NCBI GenBank assembly: GCA_014360655.1
Contig: JACIXC010000006.1
Location: 62,001-126,000 of the forward strand
Source: Actinomycetota bacterium
GTDB lineage: Bacteria > Actinomycetota > Geothermincolia > Geothermincolales > RBG-13-55-18
Length of the DNA stretch: 64,000 nucleotides
Reading direction: 5' to 3'
Below, one piece after another: positions 47,999 through 56,600 of this stretch. Position numbers and translations under genes: made by a program. Numbering within the stretch: position 1 is the stretch's first letter; each line of letters opens with the position of its first letter. The notes beneath the pieces were generated by a model that did not search any database, was not told the DNA's origin, and saw nothing but the letters and a program-made list of their open reading frames with translations.

Positions 47999-49174
47999 AT
48001 GGCGAAGACGATAGAGGAGATCAACGAGCGCATCAGGAGGGGCGAGGCGGTGGTGGTCACCGCCGAGGAGATCATCGACCTCGTGGAGAAGAAGGGCGTG
48101 GAGGAGGTCGCCGCCACGGTGGACGTGGTGACCACGGGCACCTTCGGTCCCATGTGCTCCTCCGGGGCCTTCATCAACCTGGGACACGCCCAGCCGCGCA
48201 TGAAGATCCACCGCGCCTGGCTTAACGAGGTGCCGGCGTACTGCGGCATAGCGGCCGTGGACATCTACATCGGGGCCACGGAGATGGCCGTGCACGACCC
48301 CCTGAACGAGGTCTTCCCGGGCGAGTTCCGCTACGGAGGGGGGCACGTCATCGAGGACCTGGTGGCGGGGCGCAAGGTGCACCTGAGGGCGGAGTCCTAC
48401 GGCACAGACTGCTACCCGCTGCGCCACTGGGAAAGGGACATCACCCTGGCGGACGTCAAGGAGGCCTGGCTCTTCAACCCGCGCAACGCCTACCAGAACT
48501 ACAACGTGGCGGTGAACCTCTCCGACCGGGTCATCTACACCTACATGGGCGTCTTGAGGCCAAACCTGGGGAACGCCAACTACTGCAGCGCGGGGCAGCT
48601 CTCGCCGTTGCTGAACGACCCCCTCTTCAGGACCATCGGCATAGGCACGCGCATATTCCTGGGAGGAGGCACGGGGTACGTCGCCTGGTACGGCACGCAG
48701 CACAACACGGATGTTCCCCGCACGGAGGGGGGAGCGCCCAGGCGCCCCGCCGGCACCCTCTCGGTCATCGGCGACCTCAGGGGCATGAACCCCCGTTACC
48801 TCACGGGATACTCCATCCTCGGATACGGGGCCACCCTCGCCGTGGGGATCGGCATCCCCATACCCGTCCTGGACGAGGACGTGGTGAGGGCCGCGGCGGT
48901 GCGGGACGAGGACCTCGTGGCACCCGTCGTGGACTACTCCACGGATTATCCCCAGGGCACGGGAAGGGTGCTGGGAGAGGTCACCTACGCCCAGTTGCGG
49001 AGCGGGCGCATAGTGCTTGACGGCAAGGAGATACCAACCGCTCCCCTTTCCAGTTACCACCGCGCGCGGGAGATAGCGCTGACCTTGAAGGCGTGGATAG
49101 AGGAAGGACGCTTCCTCCTCTCAAGCCCCGTTGAGCTCTTGCCCTGCGCGCATCGCGATGAGGGGGTGATCTGA
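47999..49174 (+). CDS. homocysteine biosynthesis protein, DUF39 (COG1900)
   Basis: A 391-residue DUF39 protein. The family, with a NIL/ferredoxin partner, is required in methanogens and some anaerobic bacteria to make homocysteine from aspartate semialdehyde and a sulfur donor without O-acylhomoserine. Recognisable segments are VVTTGTFGPMCSSGAFINLGH, YIGATE, GGGHVIEDLVAGRKVHL and GGGTGYVAWYGTQHN, with Cys in MCSSGAF and NANYCSAGQ. GGGAGGT lies 9 nt before the ATG at 47999; an upstream ATG at 47966 lacks a site. The gene sits behind a Met-type T-box, matching its role in methionine supply. Confidence 0.88.
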   Translation: MAKTIEEINERIRRGEAVVVTAEEIIDLVEKKGVEEVAATVDVVTTGTFGPMCSSGAFINLGHAQPRMKIHRAWLNEVPAYCGIAAVDIYIGATEMAVHDPLNEVFPGEFRYGGGHVIEDLVAGRKVHLRAESYGTDCYPLRHWERDITLADVKEAWLFNPRNAYQNYNVAVNLSDRVIYTYMGVLRPNLGNANYCSAGQLSPLLNDPLFRTIGIGTRIFLGGGTGYVAWYGTQHNTDVPRTEGGAPRRPAGTLSVIGDLRGMNPRYLTGYSILGYGATLAVGIGIPIPVLDEDVVRAAAVRDEDLVAPVVDYSTDYPQGTGRVLGEVTYAQLRSGRIVLDGKEIPTAPLSSYHRAREIALTLKAWIEEGRFLLSSPVELLPCAHRDEGVI

Positions 49175-49582
49175 ATGGTAAGGCACAAGGTGGTCCTGCA
49201 CTTTCCCCACGAGCAGGTGGACAAGCCCATCGTCAGCAGGCTGGTGCGGGATTACGGGCTGGACTTCAACATCCTCAAGGCCTCCATCACCCCGCGAGAG
49301 GAGGGGCTGCTGGTCCTGGAGCTCGCGGGCGAGGAGGCCGACTACCTGCGCGGCGTGGAATACCTGAGGTCATGCGGCGTGAGCATCCAGCCACTCTCCC
49401 AGGACATCCGGCGCAACGAGGAGAGGTGCACCCACTGCGGCGCCTGCCTGGCGGTGTGCCCCACGTCCGCCCTCGAAATCGACCCCGCCACCATGCGGGT
49501 GGAGTTCGAAGAGGAGGAGTGCGTGGCCTGCGAGCTCTGCGTCAAGGCCTGTCCTCCGCGGGCCATGGAGATCCATTATTGA
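49175..49582 (+). CDS. NIL-domain 2[4Fe-4S] ferredoxin, partner of the DUF39 protein
   Basis: A 135-residue fusion: an N-terminal NIL domain (residues 1-75, a small ACT-like ligand-binding fold also found on Met ABC transporters), then two clusters, Cys85/88/91/95 (CTHCGACLAVC) and Cys116/119/122/126 (CVACELCVKAC). The start codon touches the DUF39 stop (TGAATG), so the two are co-translated. The pair matches the MA1821/MA1822-type homocysteine system. It likely delivers electrons or sulfur for homocysteine formation; the NIL domain may sense methionine. Confidence 0.9.
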   Translation: MVRHKVVLHFPHEQVDKPIVSRLVRDYGLDFNILKASITPREEGLLVLELAGEEADYLRGVEYLRSCGVSIQPLSQDIRRNEERCTHCGACLAVCPTSALEIDPATMRVEFEEEECVACELCVKACPPRAMEIHY

Positions 49583-49620
49583 CAGGGATCGTCGACCCGT
49601 CGTGTCGGCCGGTTGTCGAC

Positions 49621-49657
49621 CGCCGGCGCGGGAGATCCCCCGCGCCGGCGGTCTTTC
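49621..49657 (+). terminator. intrinsic terminator of the homocysteine operon
   Basis: CCGCCGGCGCGGG (49621-49633) pairs perfectly over 13 bp with CCCGCGCCGGCGG (49640-49652), with a 6-nt loop, followed by TCTTT. It lies 39 bp after the ferredoxin stop codon. Confidence 0.85.
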
Positions 49658-49792
49658 GCGAAGGGGACCGGAAGTGTCGTGGGCGGACCGTGATGCCGTG
49701 ACGTTTTTAGTAGGCGTTCGGGGTTGAAAAGGATCGGGAGAACGCCCCATGCCGGGCTTTACCTTGCGAGCCTATACTGGTAAAAATAAGGT

Positions 49793-50113
49793 ATGGCCAC
49801 GTTGGAGATAGAGGGCGCGGGCGCCCCCGTGAGCCTCGAGGAAAAGGTGGAGTACACCCTGGGCAGGGTGGACCCCGCGAGCCATGCCTTCCCCGACATC
49901 GATCTCACCCCCTACGGGGGCGTGGACGCCGGGGTTTCCCGGAGGCATGCCAAGATAACCCGCCTGGGAGGGGACCGCTACTATATCATGGACCTCTCCA
50001 GCACCAACTTCACGCACGTAAACGGGGAGCGCCTGGCGGCTTTCGAGCCCAGGCCCCTTGCGGACGGAGACGAGATCTTCCTGGGCACCCTGAAGGTGGT
50101 CTTCCGCGCCTGA
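49793..50113 (+). CDS. FHA-domain protein
   Basis: A 106-residue protein that is essentially one forkhead-associated domain, which binds phosphothreonine. YTLGRVDP, GVSRRHAKI and MDLSSTNFTHVNG carry the conserved Gly-Arg, Ser-x-x-His and Thr-Asn-Gly-type positions. AAGGT precedes the ATG. A Ser/Thr kinase gene begins 254 bp downstream, so this is a plausible reader or substrate of that kinase. Confidence 0.88.
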   Translation: MATLEIEGAGAPVSLEEKVEYTLGRVDPASHAFPDIDLTPYGGVDAGVSRRHAKITRLGGDRYYIMDLSSTNFTHVNGERLAAFEPRPLADGDEIFLGTLKVVFRA

Positions 50114-50219
50114 GGGTCAGCGGCCGTCGGTGCGCGCCCGGTACCCGGTTCCTTTCCTCCCTCGCTTTCCTCGAACGTGGGCGGTGTTTGAGCCCATCCG
50201 TGCTTGAGCACAGGCGTTG

Positions 50220-50244
50220 CCTGACCCCATCCATGTTCGACTCC
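50220..50244 (+). repeat. CCTGACCCC-type dispersed element
   Basis: CCTGACCCCATCCATG followed by TTCGACTCC is related to the elements at 8967-8992 and 21329-21355. It sits in the gap between the FHA and kinase genes, next to further CCATCCAT repeats. Confidence 0.5.
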
Positions 50245-50366
50245 ATCCATTTTCAAGGGTGGGAAGTGGAACGAGATTCCGCGGTGTCGCCATATTCAGG
50301 TCGGCGGGCATAATTGTCGATAACCCATTAACGGAAATGTAGTACGGTTATGGCTGTAAACGGTGG

Positions 50367-52061
50367 GTGGTTGAAGACGTGGCGGGAAGATACCGCATCA
50401 TCAGGGAGATCGGCCGCGGAGCGATGGGGCGCGTCTACCTCGCCCGGGACTCAATCCTGGAAAGGGATGTGGCCCTCAAGGAGCTGGCCGTTCCGGACTA
50501 CCTCGGCGAGGATGAGATAAGGGATGTCCGCGAGCGCTTCACCCTGGAGGCCAAGGCGGCGGCGAAACTCGCCCACCCCTACATACTCACCGTGCACGAC
50601 ATCATCAGCTCCGGGGACCGCCAGTTCATCGTCATGGAATACCTGGAGGGGAAGACGCTGCGCGACGTCCTGCGGGAGCGCATGCTCTCCCCCGAGGAGG
50701 TCATGAGCATCGCCCCCATGGTTTGCGAGGCCCTGGGCTACGCCCACGCCCGCGGCGTCATCCACCGGGACGTCAAGCCGGACAACATCTTCGTGCTCCA
50801 GAACGGGAACATCAAGGTGGCCGATTTCGGCATCGCCAAGATGCTCAAGATGAGCGACCGCACCCATACCGACGTGATCATGGGGACCCCCAACTACCTG
50901 GCCCCCGAGCTGGTAAAGGGTCAGCCCTACGACCACCGCGTGGACATCTTCTCCCTGGGGGTTTCCATCTACGAGATGCTTGCCGGTCGCCGTCCCTTCG
51001 AGGCCGAGAACGACTACGCCATCATCTTCAAGGTGGCCTCGGAAGAGCCCGTGCCCCTCGGCGAATTGCGGAAGGACCTGCCCGCCAGGCTGGTGCAGTG
51101 CGTGCATCGTGCCCTGCAGAAGGACCCGGAGCGGAGATACCGGAGCATGGAGGAGTTCAAGCGGGATCTCATGAAGGTGCGCGTCGAACTGGGCATGGCA
51201 ACGGAAGACATGGAAGAGGAGAAGGCTTTCGACAAGGAGAGCGCCCTGCGGAGCGAGCTGGCGGAGGCGCGCAGGATCGACCTGGATGCCGGCGCCGGGG
51301 AGGAGATCGGCGGTTACGACTTCCGCCGGGACAGGGAGTGGAAGGAGCTCATCGCCCGCATATACCGGTCGGAGCCGCCGGAGGGGGAAGCGGGCGGGGA
51401 AGAGGCCGCGGTTGAGGCGGAGGAGGCCGCGGGTGGCCGCGTAAGCCCGTGGCGGGAAACGGGAGGCGTGAAGGCCGCAGGGGTTGGCGCTCCGGCGGGA
51501 AGGGGATACGCGCAGCAAGGCGGCGCCTCGCGTGTCGCCGGGATGGGGTCGGTTCCCGTGGCAGCAGGGGGCACCCTCGCCCAGCCGGCTTACGTCCCCT
51601 TCGGGGTCCCCGCGCGCGGGGAAAAGGCGGGTTCACGGGTCGACACGCGTTACGGCGCGACGGCCGCGGCCCTCGCCCTGCTGCTCGCCTCCACCACCCT
51701 TTTCCCCTGGGTGGGGAAGGGGTTGAACCCCTCGCGCGCCCTCGTGGGCATCTCCTTCCCCGAGGGTATCGTGCTGGCCTGCCTGGCGACCGCGGTCCTC
51801 GGCTGCGACGCCATGCTCTTCCTGGGGGTGGGTTCCGACAGCTGGTGGACGAGGGGCATGAGGGCCTTTTCCCTTCTCTGCGTGGCGACGGCGGCGCTCT
51901 TTTTCGGCCTGCGCGTGTTGGGCGGCTTCGGTTACGAACGGGTGTCCGGCATCTCCCTGGGCGGAGCCCTGGCGGGCACGGGATGGGGATTCTGGCTTGC
52001 CGTCGCGCTGTCCCTCGCCGTTTCCTGGTCTTGTTCCCGTGTAACCGGATCCGTGCGCTGA
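50367..52061 (+). CDS. membrane Ser/Thr protein kinase (PknB-like)
   Basis: A 564-residue eukaryotic-type kinase. The kinase domain (residues 8-275) has the Gly loop IGRGAMGRV, Lys38 in VALKEL, HRDVKPDN (His133-Asp135 catalytic) and DFGIAK (153-158), with GTPNYLAPE, so it should be active. A charged, Gly/Ala-rich linker of about 150 residues follows. The last 130 residues hold four hydrophobic segments (ALALLLASTTLFPWVG, LACLATAVLGCDAMLFLG, LLCVATAALFFGLRVLGG, GFWLAVALSLAVSWSC). There are no PASTA repeats. The start is GTG at 50367 or GTG at 50379; neither has a strong site. Confidence 0.88.
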   Translation: MVEDVAGRYRIIREIGRGAMGRVYLARDSILERDVALKELAVPDYLGEDEIRDVRERFTLEAKAAAKLAHPYILTVHDIISSGDRQFIVMEYLEGKTLRDVLRERMLSPEEVMSIAPMVCEALGYAHARGVIHRDVKPDNIFVLQNGNIKVADFGIAKMLKMSDRTHTDVIMGTPNYLAPELVKGQPYDHRVDIFSLGVSIYEMLAGRRPFEAENDYAIIFKVASEEPVPLGELRKDLPARLVQCVHRALQKDPERRYRSMEEFKRDLMKVRVELGMATEDMEEEKAFDKESALRSELAEARRIDLDAGAGEEIGGYDFRRDREWKELIARIYRSEPPEGEAGGEEAAVEAEEAAGGRVSPWRETGGVKAAGVGAPAGRGYAQQGGASRVAGMGSVPVAAGGTLAQPAYVPFGVPARGEKAGSRVDTRYGATAAALALLLASTTLFPWVGKGLNPSRALVGISFPEGIVLACLATAVLGCDAMLFLGVGSDSWWTRGMRAFSLLCVATAALFFGLRVLGGFGYERVSGISLGGALAGTGWGFWLAVALSLAVSWSCSRVTGSVR

Positions 52062-52114
52062 CGGCTACAGGGACGCCGTTGGGCGCCGGCAAGCGATCGT
52101 CCGGAGCCCGCCCA

Positions 52115-52975
52115 TCAGAATCCGTCGTTTTCCAGGAGCCAGGCGACGTACTCCTCCAGGGGCTCGCTGTAGTGCCTGGCGGCCGGGAACCCCTGCAGGC
52201 GCAGGTTCATGTTGTCCAGGGGCGAGTAAGGGGGGCGGGGGCAGGGCAGGTTGAGGTCGGCGTAGAGTATGGGTTCGACTGGAATATCCTTCCATCCGGC
52301 GATGTCCACGATCTCCCGCGCGAAATCGTAGCGCGAGCAGACACCCCGGTTGGTGGCGTGGTAGAGCCCGTACTTTCCGGAGACGCACACGTCGTGGATG
52401 ATCCCGGCCAGGTCCCCGGTGTAGGTGGGGGTGCCCACCTCGTCGGTGACCACGCGCAGGGCGCCCTTCTCCCTGGCGTTGCGGAGGATGCTCTTAACGA
52501 AGTTGCGCCTGCCCGCCCTGCCGAAGAGCCACTGGGTGCGGAAGATGAAGTGGCGGGGAAGGAGGGAGGCGAGGTAGCGCTCAGAGGCCAGTTTCGCCCT
52601 GCCGTAAACGGACTGCGGGTTGGGGGCGTCGAACTCGTTGTAGGCGGCGCCCTTCCTGCCGTCGAAGACGTAGTCGGAGCTGATGAAGGCCATGGCGCAC
52701 CCGCATTCCAGCGAGGCCAGCGCCAGGTTCTGGTTGCCGGTGAAGTTGACCCTGAGGGAGGGTTCCGGGTCCAGCTCGGCCCGGTCTGCGTCGATGTCTG
52801 CGACGGTGTTTATGAGAAGGTCGGGACGGAGCGGGGGGATCTTCTCCATGACCAGACCGTGGTCGGTGATGTCCAGGTCGAGGTCGAACCCGAACACCTC
52901 GTGTCCCCGCGAGCGGAAGACCTCGACCAGGTCCGAGCCCAGCTGCCCCGCGGCGCCGCAGATGATCACGCGCAT
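52115..52975 (-). CDS. rmlD: dTDP-4-dehydrorhamnose reductase-like SDR (RmlD)
   Basis: A 286-residue RmlD-type reductase: IICGAAGQLGSDLVEVF cofactor site, YVFDGRKGAAYNEFDAPNPQSVYGRAKLASE with the catalytic Tyr-x-x-x-Lys (YGRAK), FRTQWLFG, and VVTDEVGTPTYTGDLA. It would reduce dTDP-4-keto-L-rhamnose to dTDP-L-rhamnose. AGGAGGGG lies 6 nt before the ATG at 52975; a GTG at 52981 is in frame. It follows the epimerase gene by 21 bp in the same direction. RmlA and RmlB are not in the window. Confidence 0.85.
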   Translation of the reverse strand: MRVIICGAAGQLGSDLVEVFRSRGHEVFGFDLDLDITDHGLVMEKIPPLRPDLLINTVADIDADRAELDPEPSLRVNFTGNQNLALASLECGCAMAFISSDYVFDGRKGAAYNEFDAPNPQSVYGRAKLASERYLASLLPRHFIFRTQWLFGRAGRRNFVKSILRNAREKGALRVVTDEVGTPTYTGDLAGIIHDVCVSGKYGLYHATNRGVCSRYDFAREIVDIAGWKDIPVEPILYADLNLPCPRPPYSPLDNMNLRLQGFPAARHYSEPLEEYVAWLLENDGF

Positions 52976-52996
52976 GGACACCCCTCCTTTCCGGGT

Positions 52997-53464
52997 TCAG
53001 GCACCCCAGTCGAAGGCGATGGAAGGGTCGTCGTAGGGGATGCGTTCCTCGTCCGGCTGCGCGGGGTCGTAGGAGAAAGTGGTGTGGTAGAAGAGGCCCA
53101 CCGGCCTGTCGCCGAGCACCTGGTAGCCATGGGCGACGCCGGGGGGGATGACGATGAGGAGCGGCTGGTGTTCCCCCGCGTAGATCACCTGCGTGACGCC
53201 GCGGGTGGGCGAGTCGTCGCGCAGGTCGTAAAGAACCACCTTCGCCTCCCCCGTGGCCACGAACCAGAGGTCGTGCTGCTTGCGGTGCCAGTGGAAGGCC
53301 TTGATCACCCCGGGGTAGGTGAGGGTGAAGGTGGTCTGCCCGAAGCGCTCCAGCAGCCCGTCGTCGTCGCGCAGCACCTCCAGCAGGTAACCCCTCTCGT
53401 CACAGTACCTGGCGAGCGGCTTTACCAGCACTCCCTCGATATCGCCTTCCGTTTTGCCCGTCAT
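52997..53464 (-). CDS. rmlC: dTDP-4-dehydrorhamnose 3,5-epimerase-like cupin (RmlC)
   Basis: A 155-residue RmlC-type cupin. IKAFHWHRKQHDLWFVATGEAKVVLYDLR carries the catalytic His and the cupin core, and IPPGVAHGYQVLGDRPVGLFYHTT the second motif. It is shorter than classical RmlC (about 180 residues) and ends early, so it may belong to a related sugar-epimerase subgroup. With the adjacent RmlD it would supply dTDP-rhamnose or a similar deoxysugar to the surface-polysaccharide genes nearby. Confidence 0.8.
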   Translation of the reverse strand: MTGKTEGDIEGVLVKPLARYCDERGYLLEVLRDDDGLLERFGQTTFTLTYPGVIKAFHWHRKQHDLWFVATGEAKVVLYDLRDDSPTRGVTQVIYAGEHQPLLIVIPPGVAHGYQVLGDRPVGLFYHTTFSYDPAQPDEERIPYDDPSIAFDWGA

Positions 53465-53612
53465 GCCTGACCACCTCGCTTTCCCGGTTTAGGTTATCGG
53501 AGCGGGGAGGGAAAGGCAACCGGGTGCCCCGTTTCATACATCACCGCACTTGGCACTTCCCGTTTGTCCTGGGGGTGAGCGGAGAGTGGCCCGTGGTCCG
53601 GCAGGCAAAGGG

Positions 53613-53641
53613 GGAGAGGGCCCCCTCAGGGAGCCCTCTCC
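53613..53641. terminator. probable terminator downstream of the surface-protein gene
   Basis: GGAGAGGGC (53613-53621) pairs with GCCCTCTCC (53633-53641) around an 11-nt loop. A CCCTTT run follows on the minus strand and CTTTAA on the plus strand. It lies 34 bp past the stop codon of the minus-strand LPATG protein. Confidence 0.7.
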
Positions 53642-53674
53642 TTTAAGCGGTGTGACGTCGCAGAGCGACCGCTG

Positions 53675-56600
53675 TTAGACCGCTTGCCGTCCGTAACGCC
53701 GGCGCAGCCCCAGTGCCAGGAGGACCAGGCCTGCGAGGACGAAGCCCGCCGCCAGCAGGAGCAGGGGAAGCTGCTCCATGCCCGTGGCCGGGAGCGCCGT
53801 GGTGCCGGCGGTGACCGCCGGAGGTTTGGGCGGGGTCACCACCTCGCCTCCCACCGGGACGTCCGCGTTGAGGAAGTCGATGTCGTCCCTGTCCTCCCCC
53901 GGGGCCAGCTCAACGTCCATGCTGGTCTCGAAGACGTTATAGTATTTCGTGGTGTCGAACTCCTCGCTCACCGTGTAATCCCCCGCCTCGAGCAGGGGGA
54001 AGGCGTAGGTGCCGTCATCGGCGGTGGTCTGGGTGAAGCTCACCAACTCGCCGCCAAGGGTCTCCCCCTCCAGCTTGATGGTGACGCCCGCCAGCGGCGT
54101 GTCCGCGTCGTCTATGGCGCCGTTGCGGTTGACGTCCAGCCACTTGGTGCCGGAGATGGAACCGTAAGGGGCGTTGGAGAAGATCACCGATGCCTCGTCG
54201 CCAGGCTCCAGTGTGATGTCCACGCTCACGGGACCGGTGGCGTAATAACCGGTGGGCACCTTCTCGGATACGGTGTAGTCGCCGGGGATGAGGTCCTCGA
54301 AGGCGAAGGTGCCGTCCTCGCCGCTGTAGGCTGTCACCGTGAGGTCATCGGGGCCCGTGAGGGTGATCTCCACGTCCTTGAGGCCCTCCTCGCCCTCGTC
54401 CCGCACCCCGTCCCCGTCCAGGTCCTCGAACTTGAGCCCGTCGATGCGGGAGTAGGGGCAGTTGCCGAAGTCCCTTTCCTCTCCCTCGCCCGGGGAGAGT
54501 TCCACCACGAAGGTGGTCGGGGTGGTCGGGAAATAACCCTCCTCCGCCTCCTCGACCAGGGTATAGGTACCCGCCTCCAGGTTGGGGAAGGCGTAGGAAC
54601 CGTCCAGCCCCGTGTCCATGGTGGCGATGGGATCCCCCAACGGGGAGTCGCCCTCGTAGAGCTTGATGGTCACGCCGGGGATGGTCACCGTCTCTCCGGC
54701 ATCCCACACCCCGTCGAGGTCGGCATCCAGCCACTTATGGCCGGAGATAGAACCGTAGGGGCTGTTGCCGAAGGAGACCGTCTCCGTCTCCCCGGACTCC
54801 AGTCCCACGGGGAGGGAGGTGGGGGTGGTGGGGTAGTAACCGGGCACGGAGGACTCGTCCACGGACACCGTGTAGTCGCCGGGCACGAGGTTCTCGAAGG
54901 AGAACTGGCCCCCGCCGGCGGTGACGGTGGAGAGGCCTCCCGGATCGAGGGTGATGGTCACACCGTCCAACCCCTCCTCGGTGGGATCCATGATCCCGTC
55001 GCCGTCCAGGTCGAGGAACTTGATGCCCCTTATGGAGGCGTACTCGCAGTTGAGGAAGTCGATGTTCTCCACGTCGTCCCCGCTCACCACGATGCCCTCT
55101 TGCGCACCGTCAGCGGGGTTGGTGGGGAACCAGCCGGGGTCGAGCACCTCCTTCACGTCGTAGGTGCCGGGAGGGAGGTCGGTGAAGGAATAGAATCCCC
55201 CCGCCCCCGTGGTGGTCCAGTCCACCATGGTGCTCCCCTGCCAAAGCTCTATCCTCACTCCCTCCAGCGCCGGCTCGCCGGCATCCTTTACCCCGTCCCC
55301 GTCCAGGTCCTCGTACTTGTGCCCGGAGATGGACCCGTACTCGCAGTTGAGGAAGTCGATGTTCTCCACGTCGTCCCCGCTCACCACGATGCCCTCTTGC
55401 GCACCGTCAGCGGGGTTGGTGGGGAACCAGCCGGGGTCGAGCACCTCCTTCACGTCGTAGGTGCCGGGAGGGAGGTCGGTGAAGGAATAGAATCCCCCCG
55501 CCCCCGTGGTGGTCCAGTCCACCATGGTGCTCCCCTGCCAAAGCTCTATCCTCACTCCCTCCAGCGCCGGCTCGCCGGCATCCTTTACCCCGTCCCCGTC
55601 CAGGTCCTCGAACTTGTGTCCGGAGATGGAGCAGTGCTCGCGCTGGTTGAGGAAGTCCAGGTTCTCCACGTTGTCCCCGCAGCCCACCGCGACGTCCTCG
55701 TGCACGCCGTCAGCGGGATTGGTGGGGGACCAGCCGGGGTCGAGCACCTCCTTCACGGTGTAGACGCCGTGCGGGAGATCGTCGAAGAGGTAACTGCCGT
55801 CAGTTCCCGTGGTGGTCCAGTCCACCATGGTGCTTCCCTGCCAGAGCTCGATCCTCACTCCCTCGAGCGCCGGCTCGCCGGGATCATTCACCCCGTCCCC
55901 GTCCAGGTCCTCGTACTTGTGCCCGGAGATGTGGAAGCGGCCTTGAAGCAGGAAATCTCTGCGATACCAGTAGCAGGGGAGCGGACAGTTCCGCAGGGGA
56001 AGATCGTATTCCGTATCACCGACGGCATCATAGCCTTCCGGTACCACCAGTTGCAGCTTGTACCAGGCGAACTGGTCACCGGCATAAGCGCGTGGCAGGT
56101 TTTCCCAGATAACGTGGCCCCCAGTATAGTTCACGGGGATCTTGATTATATAAAATAGCACCTCCCATCCCCAGCCGGGGCCTGTTATCTGGCTGGGGGG
56201 TGTCACCGGGGTGAGTCCACCGTCGTGTTCTATATGGAAAAGCCTCAGGGTTACGCCGTCAAGTGGAGTGTCGCCGCCGTCGAACTTCCCATTGCAGTTG
56301 CTGTCCACACTCACTCTGGCTTCAATTATGCCATCGTTGCAGACAACCGGCTCATGCAGCCGGTTGAGGAAGTCGAGGTCGGTTATGTCCTGCCCTTCGG
56401 CCACCGCTATATCGTCGTGGGAGCCGTCGGCCGGGTTGGTGGCCACCCACTCCGAGGTCAGGATCTCCTTCACCGTGTAGGTGCCGGGGTCGAGGTCGCC
56501 GAAGAAGTAGCTGCCGTCTGCTCCCGTGGTGGTCCAGTCCACCATGGTGCTTCCCTGCCAGAGCTCGATCCTCACTCCCTCCAGCGCCGGCTCGCCGGCG

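Noticed and set aside
53684-56158. Plus-strand frame of 824 codons inside the surface-protein gene
   Set aside because: Antisense shadow whose internal repeats mirror those of the LPATG protein.
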